Notes under the pieces: model-generated
Seen by the model: only the letters and a program-made list of their open reading frames with translations
What the model was told of the DNA's origin: nothing
The model's database searches: none
Assembly: GCA_003481775.1 (NCBI GenBank)
Contig: QULU01000009.1
Coordinates: 461-64,460 of the forward strand
Source of the DNA: Clostridiaceae bacterium OM02-2AC
GTDB taxonomy: Bacteria > Bacillota_I > Bacilli_A > Erysipelotrichales > Erysipelotrichaceae
DNA length: 64,000 nt
Direction of reading: 5' to 3'
Made by a program: the position numbers and the translations under genes
Shown: positions 50,243 through 62,423 of the stretch, piece by piece
Numbering within the stretch: position 1 is the stretch's first letter
How the letters are laid out: each line of letters opens with the position of its first letter

Positions 50243-51736
50243 TCAGCCTGTTGGTGGCAGATCGCTGTAAGTCTGTGTTGACTCCTGCAATGGAAGAGCG
50301 TTGATGTCAGGAAGCTGAATAGCATCACATTGGCGGATACCGATGCGCCTTGCACAATGTATGATAATGTGAAACAGTTGCTCATAGACCTGTTGTATAC
50401 AGCGGCAATAGCCGGCGGCATCCCGTCTCAGCAGATAGCCGATTGCTTCCTCACAGCGCTTGTAATATCGCTCGACCAGCTGTTCATCCAGCTGCAGCAG
50501 GGTGAAATAAAAGCCCCATGACAGAATCGTGCGAAACTCCTGTAAAATCTGTTTCAGATTGGCGTGTGGAAGGACAACCAGCAGGGCATCAAGAAAACCG
50601 ACACCATCATAATGACGTTTCTTTATCCGCTCCTCCATAATCGGAGCAAGCACGATCAGCTGATCAAAATATTCCAGACAGCAGCGGGCAATCGTAACGG
50701 TGATAAATTGTACAGCTCCTATGAATTTCACTGCATCACGAATCATCATGCTGTCCTCAAGATGTGCCTGAGCAACCCCCTTTTTCAGCTGGATCCGGGT
50801 TCCCAGACCATTATAGGTCTTTGCCAGCCCGATGTCATTGAGCTGCTTTAAAACCTTGCGGATCGTTGCGTAGGATACCTGATAGGTTTTGGACAGCTGC
50901 TCGATTGGCGGAAGCAGCTGCTGATCGGCATAGGCTTTGCTGGCTATACCGCGGATGATATCCCGAAAGACTAGGGTGTATACATAATCATGAGAATGCT
51001 TTGGCTGCCAGAAAAAGGGCTCTGCGTCCTGTATGCTGTGATTGCTGGGAAGCTGTATCTGTGCTGCGTGCTCCTGAATACGCCGGATGGTATAGCAGAT
51101 CGTGTGATAATAAAAATCATAGACAAAGCTGCGGTTTTTTTCTGTATATGCGGCAAGCAGCAGCTCATAATCGTGCTTCAGAGATCCATGATAGGAGGAA
51201 AACAGATCGGTATGGTAGAGCAGCGGATATTCAATATAGGAAAAGGTTGTCAGATACAAATCGAGAATCATATCATTATGATAACGCTGCAGCAGATATA
51301 CATTGAAATCGCGGATGAGCAGCCTGCGTTTATCCAGATTCTTATCCTCCAGTGCCGCTAGCATCTTGTACAGGTGGCAGATGTCCTTTTCCTGCAGCAG
51401 ATCGCAAAGTCCGCTGCAAAGCGGAGGAAGACACAGCCGCATGCTTTCCAGAACGTCGATCATCTGCCGGTGGGTGCGCAGAATATAGAAATCCCTCTGC
51501 TCATCATGTGCCTGTGAGGGTTTCCAGATGACACGGGCACGCTTGCGTTCCTCCAGCGATATATAGCCGGCATCCCGCATATCGCGCAGGACATCCTGTA
51601 CGGTACGAATTCCTACCTGGTATGTGCTGCATAGCTGCTTAGCGGATGGAAGACGGCTCCCATAGGGAAGCCGCCTTGTTATGATCAAGGATGTAAGCGA
51701 ATCGTAGAGACTGCTGTAGTATGTTTTTCCTTTCAA
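50243..51736 (-). CDS. Tandem GntR-type transcriptional regulator (two GntR winged helices)
   Basis: 497 residues. Residues 5-70 are a GntR winged helix (YDSLTSLIITRRLPYGSRLPSAKQLCSTYQVGIRTVQDVLRDMRDAGYISLEE in pieces). A second, clearly related one lies near 255-320 (RDIIRGIASKAYADQQLLPPIEQLSKTYQVSYATIRKVLKQLNDIGLAKTYNGLGTRIQL in pieces). Each is followed by about 170 helical residues, so the gene looks like an internal duplication of a whole HTH-effector unit. TTG 51736 is the start: GGGAGG lies seven bases before it and no ATG fits. The effector halves resemble FadR/VanR-type helical bundles. Target unknown. Confidence 0.85.
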   Translation of the reverse strand: MKGKTYYSSLYDSLTSLIITRRLPYGSRLPSAKQLCSTYQVGIRTVQDVLRDMRDAGYISLEERKRARVIWKPSQAHDEQRDFYILRTHRQMIDVLESMRLCLPPLCSGLCDLLQEKDICHLYKMLAALEDKNLDKRRLLIRDFNVYLLQRYHNDMILDLYLTTFSYIEYPLLYHTDLFSSYHGSLKHDYELLLAAYTEKNRSFVYDFYYHTICYTIRRIQEHAAQIQLPSNHSIQDAEPFFWQPKHSHDYVYTLVFRDIIRGIASKAYADQQLLPPIEQLSKTYQVSYATIRKVLKQLNDIGLAKTYNGLGTRIQLKKGVAQAHLEDSMMIRDAVKFIGAVQFITVTIARCCLEYFDQLIVLAPIMEERIKKRHYDGVGFLDALLVVLPHANLKQILQEFRTILSWGFYFTLLQLDEQLVERYYKRCEEAIGYLLRRDAAGYCRCIQQVYEQLFHIIIHCARRIGIRQCDAIQLPDINALPLQESTQTYSDLPPTG

Positions 51737-51837
51737 AATGGATCCTCCCGGGGAAATGTTATGTTAAGTATAGCATGAAAATTTATACAGGAGCAATCAG
51801 TTCTTTCTGTAAAATTACAAATAAGATGGGAATTGGG

Positions 51838-51866
51838 TTGCGTACAGCACAAAAGTATACTAAAAT
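51838..51866 (+). promoter_or_regulatory. Promoter of the MerR gene
   Basis: TTGCGT (51838-51843), 17-base spacer, TAAAAT (51861-51866). Confidence 0.55.
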
Positions 51867-51880
51867 AGAAAAGACCTATA

Positions 51881-51894
51881 TGCATACGTATGCA
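51881..51894. promoter_or_regulatory. 14-bp perfect palindrome in front of the MerR gene
   Basis: TGCATACGTATGCA, 15 bases after the -10 and 53 before the start codon. A likely binding site of a dimeric regulator, perhaps the MerR protein itself. Confidence 0.5.
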
Positions 51895-51946
51895 GATTCG
51901 GAAAGAGAATTGTTTGTGAAGAATAGAAAAGGGAGGAGATTTTTTT

Positions 51947-52756
51947 ATGTACAAAATCGGAGAGGCTGCCAGATTGCTGGGCCTCAGCACGGAAGCCTTG
52001 CGGTATTACGAGCGAAAAGGCCTTATTGTACCACATAAGGACAGTGCATCCAATTACCGCTATTTCGATGCTTCACAAATCAACCACCTTCTGAATATGC
52101 AGAAATATCAGAAGCTTGGCTTTACTCTCTATGAGCTGATGGATTTGTTTGAAAGCAGGGGAAATGATATGTTTCTTGAGCTCATGGAACAAAAGGAGAA
52201 GGAGCTGCTGCAGGAAAGCGTTTCGATGAGTCTTCGCCTTCACAGCATTCATCTTTCTTTGGAATGCATTGCGCTGGCAGAGCGTGCACAGCATGCCATA
52301 CAGTTTGTGACACGGCCTGCCCTCTATCGTATTTCCTATATGCAGGATGACGTTATTCTAGCTGATGATGCATCGCTGAATGAGGAGCTCAGGGTATGGT
52401 CGAAAAGCAGTGAGCTTCAGTTTCTCAGCGCCCGCATCTGTGCAGAGGATTTTATAGATGGGCAGGAGCGCTTTGATTATGGCTTTTGCATGTACGAAAC
52501 GATTGGGGATTTTATCGGTATTCGCAGGAACACTGTGGTAAGACAGTATGCAGAGTGTCCGGCACTCGCCTATTGCTTTGAAGCAGATGCCCAGCATACG
52601 ATTCTGCAGGAAAAGGAAAAGCTTCAGCAGTTCATGGAGGAGCATCATCTGATTCTCGATGGGGATATCCTTTCTCAGGTCTTGTACAGCGCCTGTGAGG
52701 AGCATCATTATCAGATGCGTCATATGGTATGGATCCCTTACAAGAGAGTGATATAA
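51947..52756 (+). CDS. MerR family regulator with GyrI-like effector domain
   Basis: 269 residues. The winged helix is MYKIGEAARLLGLSTEALRYYERKGLIVPHKDSASNYRYF in pieces, with the MerR-specific RYYE. A coiled coil (about 75-120) leads to a C-terminal region with the pattern of a GyrI-like ligand-binding domain (FDYGFCMYETIGDF..ECPALAYCFEADA). Such regulators, related to BltR/BmrR, bind cationic or hydrophobic drugs and activate an exporter gene. No exporter is adjacent, so the target is elsewhere or is the MerR gene itself. GGAGG precedes ATG 51947. Confidence 0.88.
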   Translation: MYKIGEAARLLGLSTEALRYYERKGLIVPHKDSASNYRYFDASQINHLLNMQKYQKLGFTLYELMDLFESRGNDMFLELMEQKEKELLQESVSMSLRLHSIHLSLECIALAERAQHAIQFVTRPALYRISYMQDDVILADDASLNEELRVWSKSSELQFLSARICAEDFIDGQERFDYGFCMYETIGDFIGIRRNTVVRQYAECPALAYCFEADAQHTILQEKEKLQQFMEEHHLILDGDILSQVLYSACEEHHYQMRHMVWIPYKRVI

Positions 52757-52858
52757 AATAATTTAATGAATTTCTTAAATATTTTTAATAAATACTTGAC
52801 TCTAAAAATACTTTAGGGTTTATGATGGTTCCTGCCTAGGTAGTTGGAGGAATGAAAG

Positions 52859-53638
52859 ATGAAGAGCTTGATTTTTTTAGTAGATGAGAATAAAAATCAG
52901 TTATCTGCTTTAGAAAGGGCCATTTCTTCCGTTGAGGAATTTGAACTGGCCGGAATGACAAGCGATGGTGAGGAGTGTATCCGACAGCTGGAGGGGAAAC
53001 ATGTACATGTTCTGGTGTTGGACATGATCCTGCCAAAGAAAGATGGGTTTTATGTATTAGAGGAAATACGCAGCAGAAGGCTGCAAGTGGATCATATCAT
53101 CTGCATATCCTCATATCTCAGTGAAATGATTCTTTCTGAGTTCAACCGCTATTGTGTCGACTACATCATGATGAAACCCTATGAGATTCCTGATCTGATT
53201 CGCAAGATTCATTTCATCAGGAATTATCAGCCGGATTACTCATTGAATGAGGAGCTGCAGAAAAAGCTGGGACGCAGTCAGAACCAGCATCTGGAGGGAA
53301 CGATTACCGAGCTGCTGCACGAGCTTGGGGTTCCTGCAAACCTGAAAGGGTATCAGTATCTACGCTGTGCAATTATGCAGACCTATCGTGATATGGATCT
53401 GCTTGGTAAGGTTACCAAAACATTATATCCGAAGATTGCGCTGGAGTATCAGACGACGCCTTCCCGTGTGGAGCGTGGTATACGGCATGCAATCGAGGTG
53501 GCATGGAATCGCGGAAATGCGCATGTGATACATAAGATTTTCGGCTATACGATTTCCATGGAACGAAGCAAACCTACAAATTCGGAATTCATTGCCATGC
53601 TGTCAGACAAAATCCATATGGAGGAAACACGTGTCTGA
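52859..53638 (+). CDS. spo0A: Stage 0 sporulation protein A
   Basis: 259 residues, the usual length. The receiver domain (1-120) has the phosphoacceptor Asp55 in [13 protein letters not shown], with Asp9/Glu10, a Ser at 84-85 and Lys106. The Spo0A-specific DNA-binding domain (about 150-259) has [53 protein letters not shown] with the recognition-helix arginines, and the terminal [15 protein letters not shown]. It is the master regulator of entry to sporulation. ATG 52859 has GGAGG eight bases ahead. A TTGACT (52796-52801) / TATGAT (52821-52826) pair has a wide 19-base spacer. spoIVB, its usual upstream neighbour, is absent. Confidence 0.96.
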   Translation: MKSLIFLVDENKNQLSALERAISSVEEFELAGMTSDGEECIRQLEGKHVHVLVLDMILPKKDGFYVLEEIRSRRLQVDHIICISSYLSEMILSEFNRYCVDYIMMKPYEIPDLIRKIHFIRNYQPDYSLNEELQKKLGRSQNQHLEGTITELLHELGVPANLKGYQYLRCAIMQTYRDMDLLGKVTKTLYPKIALEYQTTPSRVERGIRHAIEVAWNRGNAHVIHKIFGYTISMERSKPTNSEFIAMLSDKIHMEETRV

Positions 53639-53663
53639 GCATGCGCGTAATGCATCCGGAAAT

Positions 53664-53724
53664 AAAAAAAGGCGGATTGATCATCTGTTCAAATGAAACA
53701 GGGTCAGAATACTCCGCCTTTTTA
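53664..53724 (+). terminator. Intrinsic terminator shared by spo0A and pgeF
   Basis: AAAAAGGCGGA (53666-53676) pairs with TCCGCCTTTTT (53713-53723), with a long loop. A and T runs on both sides suit the convergent genes. Confidence 0.8.
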
Positions 53725-53731
53725 TCTGGTT

Positions 53732-54493
53732 TTATTTACGTAGAATGAAGCTGAGATGCCTTCCGCATGCCGGCTCTCTTCGATAGCTGAAAAATGCATC
53801 GTTTTTCAAAAAGGTATCGTTTGGATTCACAGTGATGTGATCGCGTGCAACGCCGAGATTAAGCAGCATCTGCATATTCAGCCCCTTATTGTCTGCGATT
53901 GCTCTGCCATTTGGCAGCAGTGTCAGATAAGCGGATGTATCAAAGCTCATAGCAAGGATGCGATCGATGACATCCTGTTGGATTTCAAAGCTTCGATATG
54001 CGATAGCAGGGCCGATATAAGCCATCAGGTGTGCAGGATCAACATGCTCCTTCTGTATGAGCAGGCTTACGGTTTTGCGTGTGATTTCCTGTACGGTACC
54101 CTGCCAGCCGCTGTGAATGGCGGCAATGATCCCGGTAAAGGGATCATACAGCAGTACCGGTACACAGTCTGCATGAAAGACACCGATTGCGATATTCCTT
54201 TCCTTTGTATAAAGTGCATCACAATCCGCGATTCCCTCCTCATAGACCTGATAGCCTCTGCCGGCGTCAGCAGCGGTTACCTCGTGGATGTGATCGGAGT
54301 GCGTCTGCATGGCAAAGGTCCATTGTGACGGCGCTATATGGAGTGCTTGTGACAGGGCATCGCGGTTGCTTAAAACATCCTCTTTTCGCATGCAGGCGTG
54401 CAGTGCCATGTTATTGTTTTCCGGCAGGGAGGGGTTGCGCAGCGTAGTACCTGCAAGCAGCTCATCCTCGTAATTCCATTGAATATAATTCAT
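53732..54493 (-). CDS. pgeF: Peptidoglycan editing factor PgeF / multicopper polyphenol oxidase-like (YfiH/YlmD)
   Basis: 253 residues. Family signatures: TTLRNPSLPENNNMALH, the metal-binding QTHSDHI near 75, DCDALYT, GVFHADCVPVLLYDPFTGIIAAIHSGWQGT near 125-150 with Cys-His ligands, and IGPAIAYRSFEI near 185. The family is now linked to peptidoglycan precursor proofreading (removal of L-Ser from UDP-MurNAc) and to purine nucleoside phosphorylase/adenosine deaminase activity. ATG 54493 is chosen for its AAGGAATG site and because the residues before it (from 54646) are not family-like. Convergent with spo0A. Confidence 0.88.
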   Translation of the reverse strand: MNYIQWNYEDELLAGTTLRNPSLPENNNMALHACMRKEDVLSNRDALSQALHIAPSQWTFAMQTHSDHIHEVTAADAGRGYQVYEEGIADCDALYTKERNIAIGVFHADCVPVLLYDPFTGIIAAIHSGWQGTVQEITRKTVSLLIQKEHVDPAHLMAYIGPAIAYRSFEIQQDVIDRILAMSFDTSAYLTLLPNGRAIADNKGLNMQMLLNLGVARDHITVNPNDTFLKNDAFFSYRREPACGRHLSFILRK

Positions 54494-54689
54494 ATGATCA
54501 TTCCTTCTTTCTTTTCTTATATATTTATAGTATATGTGTGTGTTGCCAGGTTTGCCCTGGGAAAAGTATATAGCAAGCGAGGGCACTTGGCAATCCATTT
54601 GCGTGAACATGTGCATTTTCTGACATTCCAGCAAAGCAAAGCACATTTTTTAAGATATTTTTAAAAATGAAGGACAATTTTTATGGATT

Positions 54690-54716
54690 TTAGCACTAAA
54701 TGGTTGACAGTGCTAA
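54690..54716. promoter_or_regulatory. CIRCE element 1 (HrcA operator)
   Basis: TTAGCACTA-N9-CAGTGCTAA: standard 9-9-9 layout, with only the inner base of each arm off the consensus. It overlaps the -35. Confidence 0.92.
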
Positions 54717-54732
54717 AATATTGGAATATACT
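54704..54732 (+). promoter_or_regulatory. Heat-shock operon promoter
   Basis: Consensus TTGACA (54704-54709), 17-base spacer, TATACT (54727-54732). Confidence 0.9.
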
Positions 54733-54733
54733 A

Positions 54734-54760
54734 TTAGCAGACATAGAGGTTGAGTGCTAG
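54734..54760. promoter_or_regulatory. CIRCE element 2 (degenerate left arm)
   Basis: TTAGCAGAC-N9-GAGTGCTAG: the right arm is near-perfect and the left arm differs at two positions. The 9-9-9 spacing is kept. It lies right after the -10 and next to the hrcA SD. Confidence 0.75.
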
Positions 54761-54775
54761 AAAGGAGTGAACCAT

Positions 54776-55792
54776 ATGCTTACAAAACGCCAGACGGCGA
54801 TCTTTAAAACCATTGTAGATGAGTTCACCCGGACAGCCGAACCTGTCGGTTCCAAAAAACTGATGGACCTGCTGGATTTCAACTGTTCAAGTGCCACCAT
54901 CCGCAATGAGATGGCTGCGCTTGAGGATCTGGGTCTGCTGGAGAAGACACATACCTCCAGCGGTCGTATTCCCAGCAGCCGTGGATATCGATTCTATGTT
55001 GAAAATCTGATGGAGCGGGAGCTGGATGACGGTGTCAAGCATTCTTTGCAGGCCGTGTTTCAGGAGCGTCATTATTCGATGGATGAAATCGTCAGGAAAA
55101 GCTGTGATATTCTATCCCAGATGACCTCGCTGACCTCTGTCGTTTTAGGCCCGGAGAGCCGTTATCAGACGCTGCAGCACATACAGCTGTTTCCACTCAG
55201 TGACACCAGTGCGGTTGCAGTCTTCATCACGGATCACGGACATACGGAGAACAAGACATTCCACTTCAATACAGCCGTGAGCGTTGAGGATATCAAAACC
55301 TGCTGTAATCTGCTCAATGACAAGCTGAGCGGCACACCAATCAATGAGGTGGTGGAGCGCATGCAGCAGATTGAGCCGCTGCTGGCCAGTCATATTGCCC
55401 GTCACGAGGTGCTGTTTGAAGCCTTCGTCAATGCGTTCATGCGGTTTGCAACCGACCATGTATACTGCAGCGGACAAAGCAATATGCTGTATCAGCCGGA
55501 ATTTGCAGATATCGAAAAGCTGAAGGAGCTTATGAAAATGCTGGAGGACAGCAGCTTGTTTCGACAGCTGGCCAATCATGAGGGCGATGTCGCCATTGAA
55601 ATCGGCGGAGACAATGAATTGATTCAGGTCAATAATGTTGCCGTGGTATCCAGTAAGTTTAAGCTGAACGAGGATGAAGAAGGGGAACTGATGATCGTGG
55701 GACCTACCCGCATGCAGTACAGCCGTGTCGTTGCCCTTATGGAATATATGAGCAAAGTAATCGAAGATTTATACAGAAGTGAAAATCGATAA
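54776..55792 (+). CDS. hrcA: Heat-inducible transcription repressor HrcA
   Basis: 338 residues. Winged helix LTKRQTAIFKTIVDEFTRTAEPVGSKKLMDLLDFNCSSATIRNEMAALEDLGLLEKTHTSSGRIPSSRGYRFYV in pieces, which is the strongest HrcA signature. The C-terminal GAF-like domain runs to the end (LMIVGPTRMQYSRVVALMEYMSK). HrcA binds CIRCE and needs GroEL for activity. It heads the operon and so represses itself. ATG 54776 follows AAAGGAGTG; GTG 54767 is too close to the SD. Confidence 0.97.
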   Translation: MLTKRQTAIFKTIVDEFTRTAEPVGSKKLMDLLDFNCSSATIRNEMAALEDLGLLEKTHTSSGRIPSSRGYRFYVENLMERELDDGVKHSLQAVFQERHYSMDEIVRKSCDILSQMTSLTSVVLGPESRYQTLQHIQLFPLSDTSAVAVFITDHGHTENKTFHFNTAVSVEDIKTCCNLLNDKLSGTPINEVVERMQQIEPLLASHIARHEVLFEAFVNAFMRFATDHVYCSGQSNMLYQPEFADIEKLKELMKMLEDSSLFRQLANHEGDVAIEIGGDNELIQVNNVAVVSSKFKLNEDEEGELMIVGPTRMQYSRVVALMEYMSKVIEDLYRSENR

Positions 55793-55802
55793 GGAGGTCA
55801 TC

Positions 55803-59507
<3,705 letters not shown>

Positions 59508-59520
59508 GAGGGTGATCCAC

Positions 59521-60636
59521 ATGAGCAAACGAGATTATTATGAGGTCCTGGGACTTAGCAAGGGTGCCAGCGATGATGAAATAAAAAGAGCCTATCGGAA
59601 GATGGCGAAGAAGTATCACCCGGATGTCAATAAGGATCCGGGGGCTGAGGAATCATTCAAGGAAGTAAACGAAGCATATGAGGTGCTGAGTGATCCGCAG
59701 AAGAAGGCAACGTATGATCAGTTCGGTCATGCAGGCATGGACGGTGCCAACTTTGGCGGCGGTGCCGGCGGCTTTGGCGGTTTCGAGGATTTCGGAGATA
59801 TCTTTGGTTCCTTTTTCGGCGGCGGCTTTGGCGGCGGTGGAAATCGTCGTGCAAGCAATGGACCGCGAAAGGGCAATGACCGCTTCATGCAGATGCGTAT
59901 CGAATTCATGGATGCTATTTTCGGAAAGACGGAAACAGTTACGATTGAGGTGGATGAGCAGTGCGATGAATGTATGGGAAGCGGTGCGAAGAGCAAGTCC
60001 GATATCAAGTCCTGTCCGCATTGTAATGGTACCGGTACGGTAACGACGCAGCAGAGAACGCCGTTTGGTGTGTTCCAGAGTCAGTCTGTGTGTCCGGATT
60101 GTAACGGAACGGGTAAGACGATTGTGAACAAGTGTCCGAAATGTCATGGCAAGGGCTATGAGCATAAGCGTGTGAAGCTGGATATCAAGATTCCGGCAGG
60201 TATTCAGTCCGGTCAGCAGGTGCGTGTTCCAAATAAGGGAGAGCGCGGTGTGAATGGCGGACCAAACGGTGATCTGTATATCGAGATTCTGGTAAGCCGT
60301 CACAAGCAGTTTGTACGTGATGGAAACGATATCCGTATCACAGTACCGATTAGTGCAGTGGATGCCATTCTTGGATGTAAGGTGGATGTTCCAACCGTTT
60401 ACGGTGATGTGGAGCTGACGATTCCGGCGGGCACACAGTTTGGACAGCAGTTCCGTTTAAAGGGAAAGGGCGTCAAGTCTGCTTCTTCCCGCGGTGGTCA
60501 GGGTGATCAGTATGTCGAGGTCAAGGTAGAAGTACCTACCAAGATTACACGTGACGAAAAGGAGCTGTATGAGAAAATTCGCAATAAGAAGTCTCATGAG
60601 TCTCCGTTTGATAAGTTTAAGAAGGCGTTTAAATAA
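59521..60636 (+). CDS. dnaJ: Chaperone protein DnaJ (type I Hsp40)
   Basis: 371 residues. J domain 4-68 with the HPD tripeptide (KYHPDVNKD), Gly/Phe-rich linker near 76-110, and four CxxCxGxG repeats at about 145-200 ([32 protein letters not shown]), the zinc sites of type I DnaJ. It delivers substrates to DnaK and stimulates its ATPase. AGGAGG precedes ATG 59521, 13 bases after the deacetylase stop. Last gene of the operon. Confidence 0.98.
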   Translation: MSKRDYYEVLGLSKGASDDEIKRAYRKMAKKYHPDVNKDPGAEESFKEVNEAYEVLSDPQKKATYDQFGHAGMDGANFGGGAGGFGGFEDFGDIFGSFFGGGFGGGGNRRASNGPRKGNDRFMQMRIEFMDAIFGKTETVTIEVDEQCDECMGSGAKSKSDIKSCPHCNGTGTVTTQQRTPFGVFQSQSVCPDCNGTGKTIVNKCPKCHGKGYEHKRVKLDIKIPAGIQSGQQVRVPNKGERGVNGGPNGDLYIEILVSRHKQFVRDGNDIRITVPISAVDAILGCKVDVPTVYGDVELTIPAGTQFGQQFRLKGKGVKSASSRGGQGDQYVEVKVEVPTKITRDEKELYEKIRNKKSHESPFDKFKKAFK

Positions 60637-60644
60637 GAATACTG

Positions 60645-60684
60645 CGACAGCACTTACAGATATCAGTAATGCTGTCGTTTTTTC
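60645..60684 (+). terminator. Intrinsic terminator of the heat-shock operon
   Basis: CGACAGCA / TGCTGTCG stem with a 16-base loop and TTTTTT. Confidence 0.85.
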
Positions 60685-60790
60685 ATATTTTGTAATCGTT
60701 AACATTTTTAGGTATGACCGATGTGTGATAAATGATTATTTTGTAAAATAAATAAATATCTAATAATTCGAACTTTTTTGCATAAATTCA

Positions 60791-60819
60791 TTGATTGTAA
60801 AGGCCTATTGTAGTAGAAT
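60791..60819 (+). promoter_or_regulatory. Promoter of the exopolysaccharide operon
   Basis: TTGATT (60791-60796), 17-base spacer, TAGAAT (60814-60819). The transcript would carry a leader of about 260 bases. Confidence 0.7.
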
Positions 60820-61071
60820 AGCTACGTGTAGAATGGAATGAGCTAAGCATTTGTATACCCTTTATGATTATAAAGGTATACCTTTCTGTCTATATACTTA
60901 TAATTAACGAAACAGGTGATTTTATATGAAATCATCTGTTTTTTTACGTTTTCAAGTCTATATAAATATACTTTATAACACTATTCTCATTTCATTTAGT
61001 ATATCTTGAAAGGTATACGTTTTGAGATTTAAAATTCCATTTTATAAAAAGGGAGGGTAGCGAATTCATTA
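60820..61071 (+). ncRNA. Structured leader of the exopolysaccharide operon, candidate LoaP antitermination element
   Basis: The leader holds a hairpin formed by GTATACCCTTTA and TAAAGGTATAC (60853-60864 with 60871-60881), then an intrinsic terminator at 60910-60945, then a second copy of AAAGGTATAC (61009-61018). A stable hairpin followed by a terminator and a NusG-paralogue gene in the same operon is what is expected for LoaP-dependent antitermination. The element itself is not matched to a defined family. Confidence 0.5.
60910..60945 (+). terminator. Leader terminator of the exopolysaccharide operon
   Basis: AAACAGGTGATTT pairs with AAATCATCTGTTT and is followed by further T. It lies about 90 bases after the start of transcription and 140 before the first gene, so it must be read through for the operon to be expressed. 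Confidence 0.85.
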
Positions 61072-61085
61072 ATGAATGTAAGTAC

Positions 61086-62423
61086 ATGAGGGAAAAAATA
61101 GGAATAACAGCATGTTTGCTGGAGGAAATTGTTGTTTGGAGTCTTTCTTTTCTTTTTGATTTTCCAGGGGATTATACAGTGCGCATCTGTGTCTTGTATT
61201 TTGTCATCCAGTATCTGTTTGGTCATTATCGGACAAAGACACTGCTGATCTGGGAAGAAATTGAATTGCTTGTAAAAAGTCATATCTGTTTTTTTATCGT
61301 CAGCATGCTACTTGATCCTATGCAGGATTTCAGTATGTATTGTATTTTGATAAATGCAATTATTACATGCATCATGCTTTGCTTCAGTATCCTCTTACAG
61401 AGATATCTGCGCATCTGGTTTCGGAACAGCTGTGCGGACAATGTACTGATTATCGGTGCAGGGAAGCAGGCTCTTGCATTTGCAGAGGTCTGTAAGACAA
61501 ACCGGTTTGCGCTGATGAAGGTGAAGGGCTACATAGATACACAGGATGGTGATGTGGAGGAGGATGTCAAACAGGATGTGTTTGCGTTAGGTGAGCTGGA
61601 ACAGGCCGTTTCCAGGCTGCAGATAAATTCCGCAGTCATCGCCTCAACGAATCTTACAAATGTACAGTTCGATGACATCCTGCTGAAGCTGCGGACTGTC
61701 AGAAAGATTCGCTATATGCCGTCTGTTAAGATTTTGACCTTCGATACAAGGATCGAGGATTTTGACGGGCAGCTGCTCGTATCTACGGCAAAGGGAAAGA
61801 TATCGACCTTCAATAAAGTTGTCAAGCGGACCATCGATATTCTCGGCGGTATTGCAGGATGTATCCTGCTGATCCCCTTGACGATCTATGTGTGGAGATC
61901 AAACAGAAAAAATCATGATCATGATCCCATATTTTTCAAACAGGTGCGGATCGGGAAGGGCGGAAAGAAATTCGTTTTGTATAAATATCGGACAATGATT
62001 CCGGATGCCGAGCGCATACTGCATGAGCTTATGGAAAAGAATCCGGCAATTAAAGAAGAATATGAGACGAATAAAAAGCTGAAGAAGGATCCCAGAATCA
62101 CAAAGGCAGGAGAATTTCTGCGGCGAAAGAGTCTGGATGAATTTCCGCAGTTCCTGAATGTGTTGAAGGGGGATATGAGTCTGACCGGACCAAGACCGTA
62201 CCTTCCTGGGGAACGTAAGGATATGGGTATTTATTATGACTATGTGATTGGCTGTAAGCCCGGACTGACCGGCATGTGGCAGACGCACGGACGAAGCGAC
62301 ATCAGCTTTTCGGATCGCTTGAAGATGGATGAGTATTATTATAAAAACTGGAGCCTGAAGCTGGATATGACGATTCTTGTCAAAACGATCAAGACCGTAT
62401 TTCGCGGGGATGGGGCAAGATGA
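61086..62423 (+). CDS. Exopolysaccharide-initiating sugar phosphotransferase (WbaP/CpsE-type polyprenyl glycosylphosphotransferase)
   Basis: 445 residues. Four N-terminal membrane segments (to about 110), a Rossmann-like CoA-binding region with VLIIGAGKQALAFAE near 120, and a C-terminal bacterial sugar transferase domain from about 240: KRTIDILGGIAGCILLIPL, FKQVRIGKGGKKFVLYKYRTM, DEFPQFLNVLKGDMSLTGPRPYLPGE and GLTGMWQTHGRS. It moves a sugar-phosphate to undecaprenyl phosphate to begin repeat-unit assembly. The best SD (GGGAGGG at 61051-61057) is about 28 bases before ATG 61086; an in-frame ATT at 61068 or coupling with a tiny frame ATG 61072-TGA 61089 might explain that. It overlaps loaP by ATGA. 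Confidence 0.92.
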   Translation: MREKIGITACLLEEIVVWSLSFLFDFPGDYTVRICVLYFVIQYLFGHYRTKTLLIWEEIELLVKSHICFFIVSMLLDPMQDFSMYCILINAIITCIMLCFSILLQRYLRIWFRNSCADNVLIIGAGKQALAFAEVCKTNRFALMKVKGYIDTQDGDVEEDVKQDVFALGELEQAVSRLQINSAVIASTNLTNVQFDDILLKLRTVRKIRYMPSVKILTFDTRIEDFDGQLLVSTAKGKISTFNKVVKRTIDILGGIAGCILLIPLTIYVWRSNRKNHDHDPIFFKQVRIGKGGKKFVLYKYRTMIPDAERILHELMEKNPAIKEEYETNKKLKKDPRITKAGEFLRRKSLDEFPQFLNVLKGDMSLTGPRPYLPGERKDMGIYYDYVIGCKPGLTGMWQTHGRSDISFSDRLKMDEYYYKNWSLKLDMTILVKTIKTVFRGDGAR

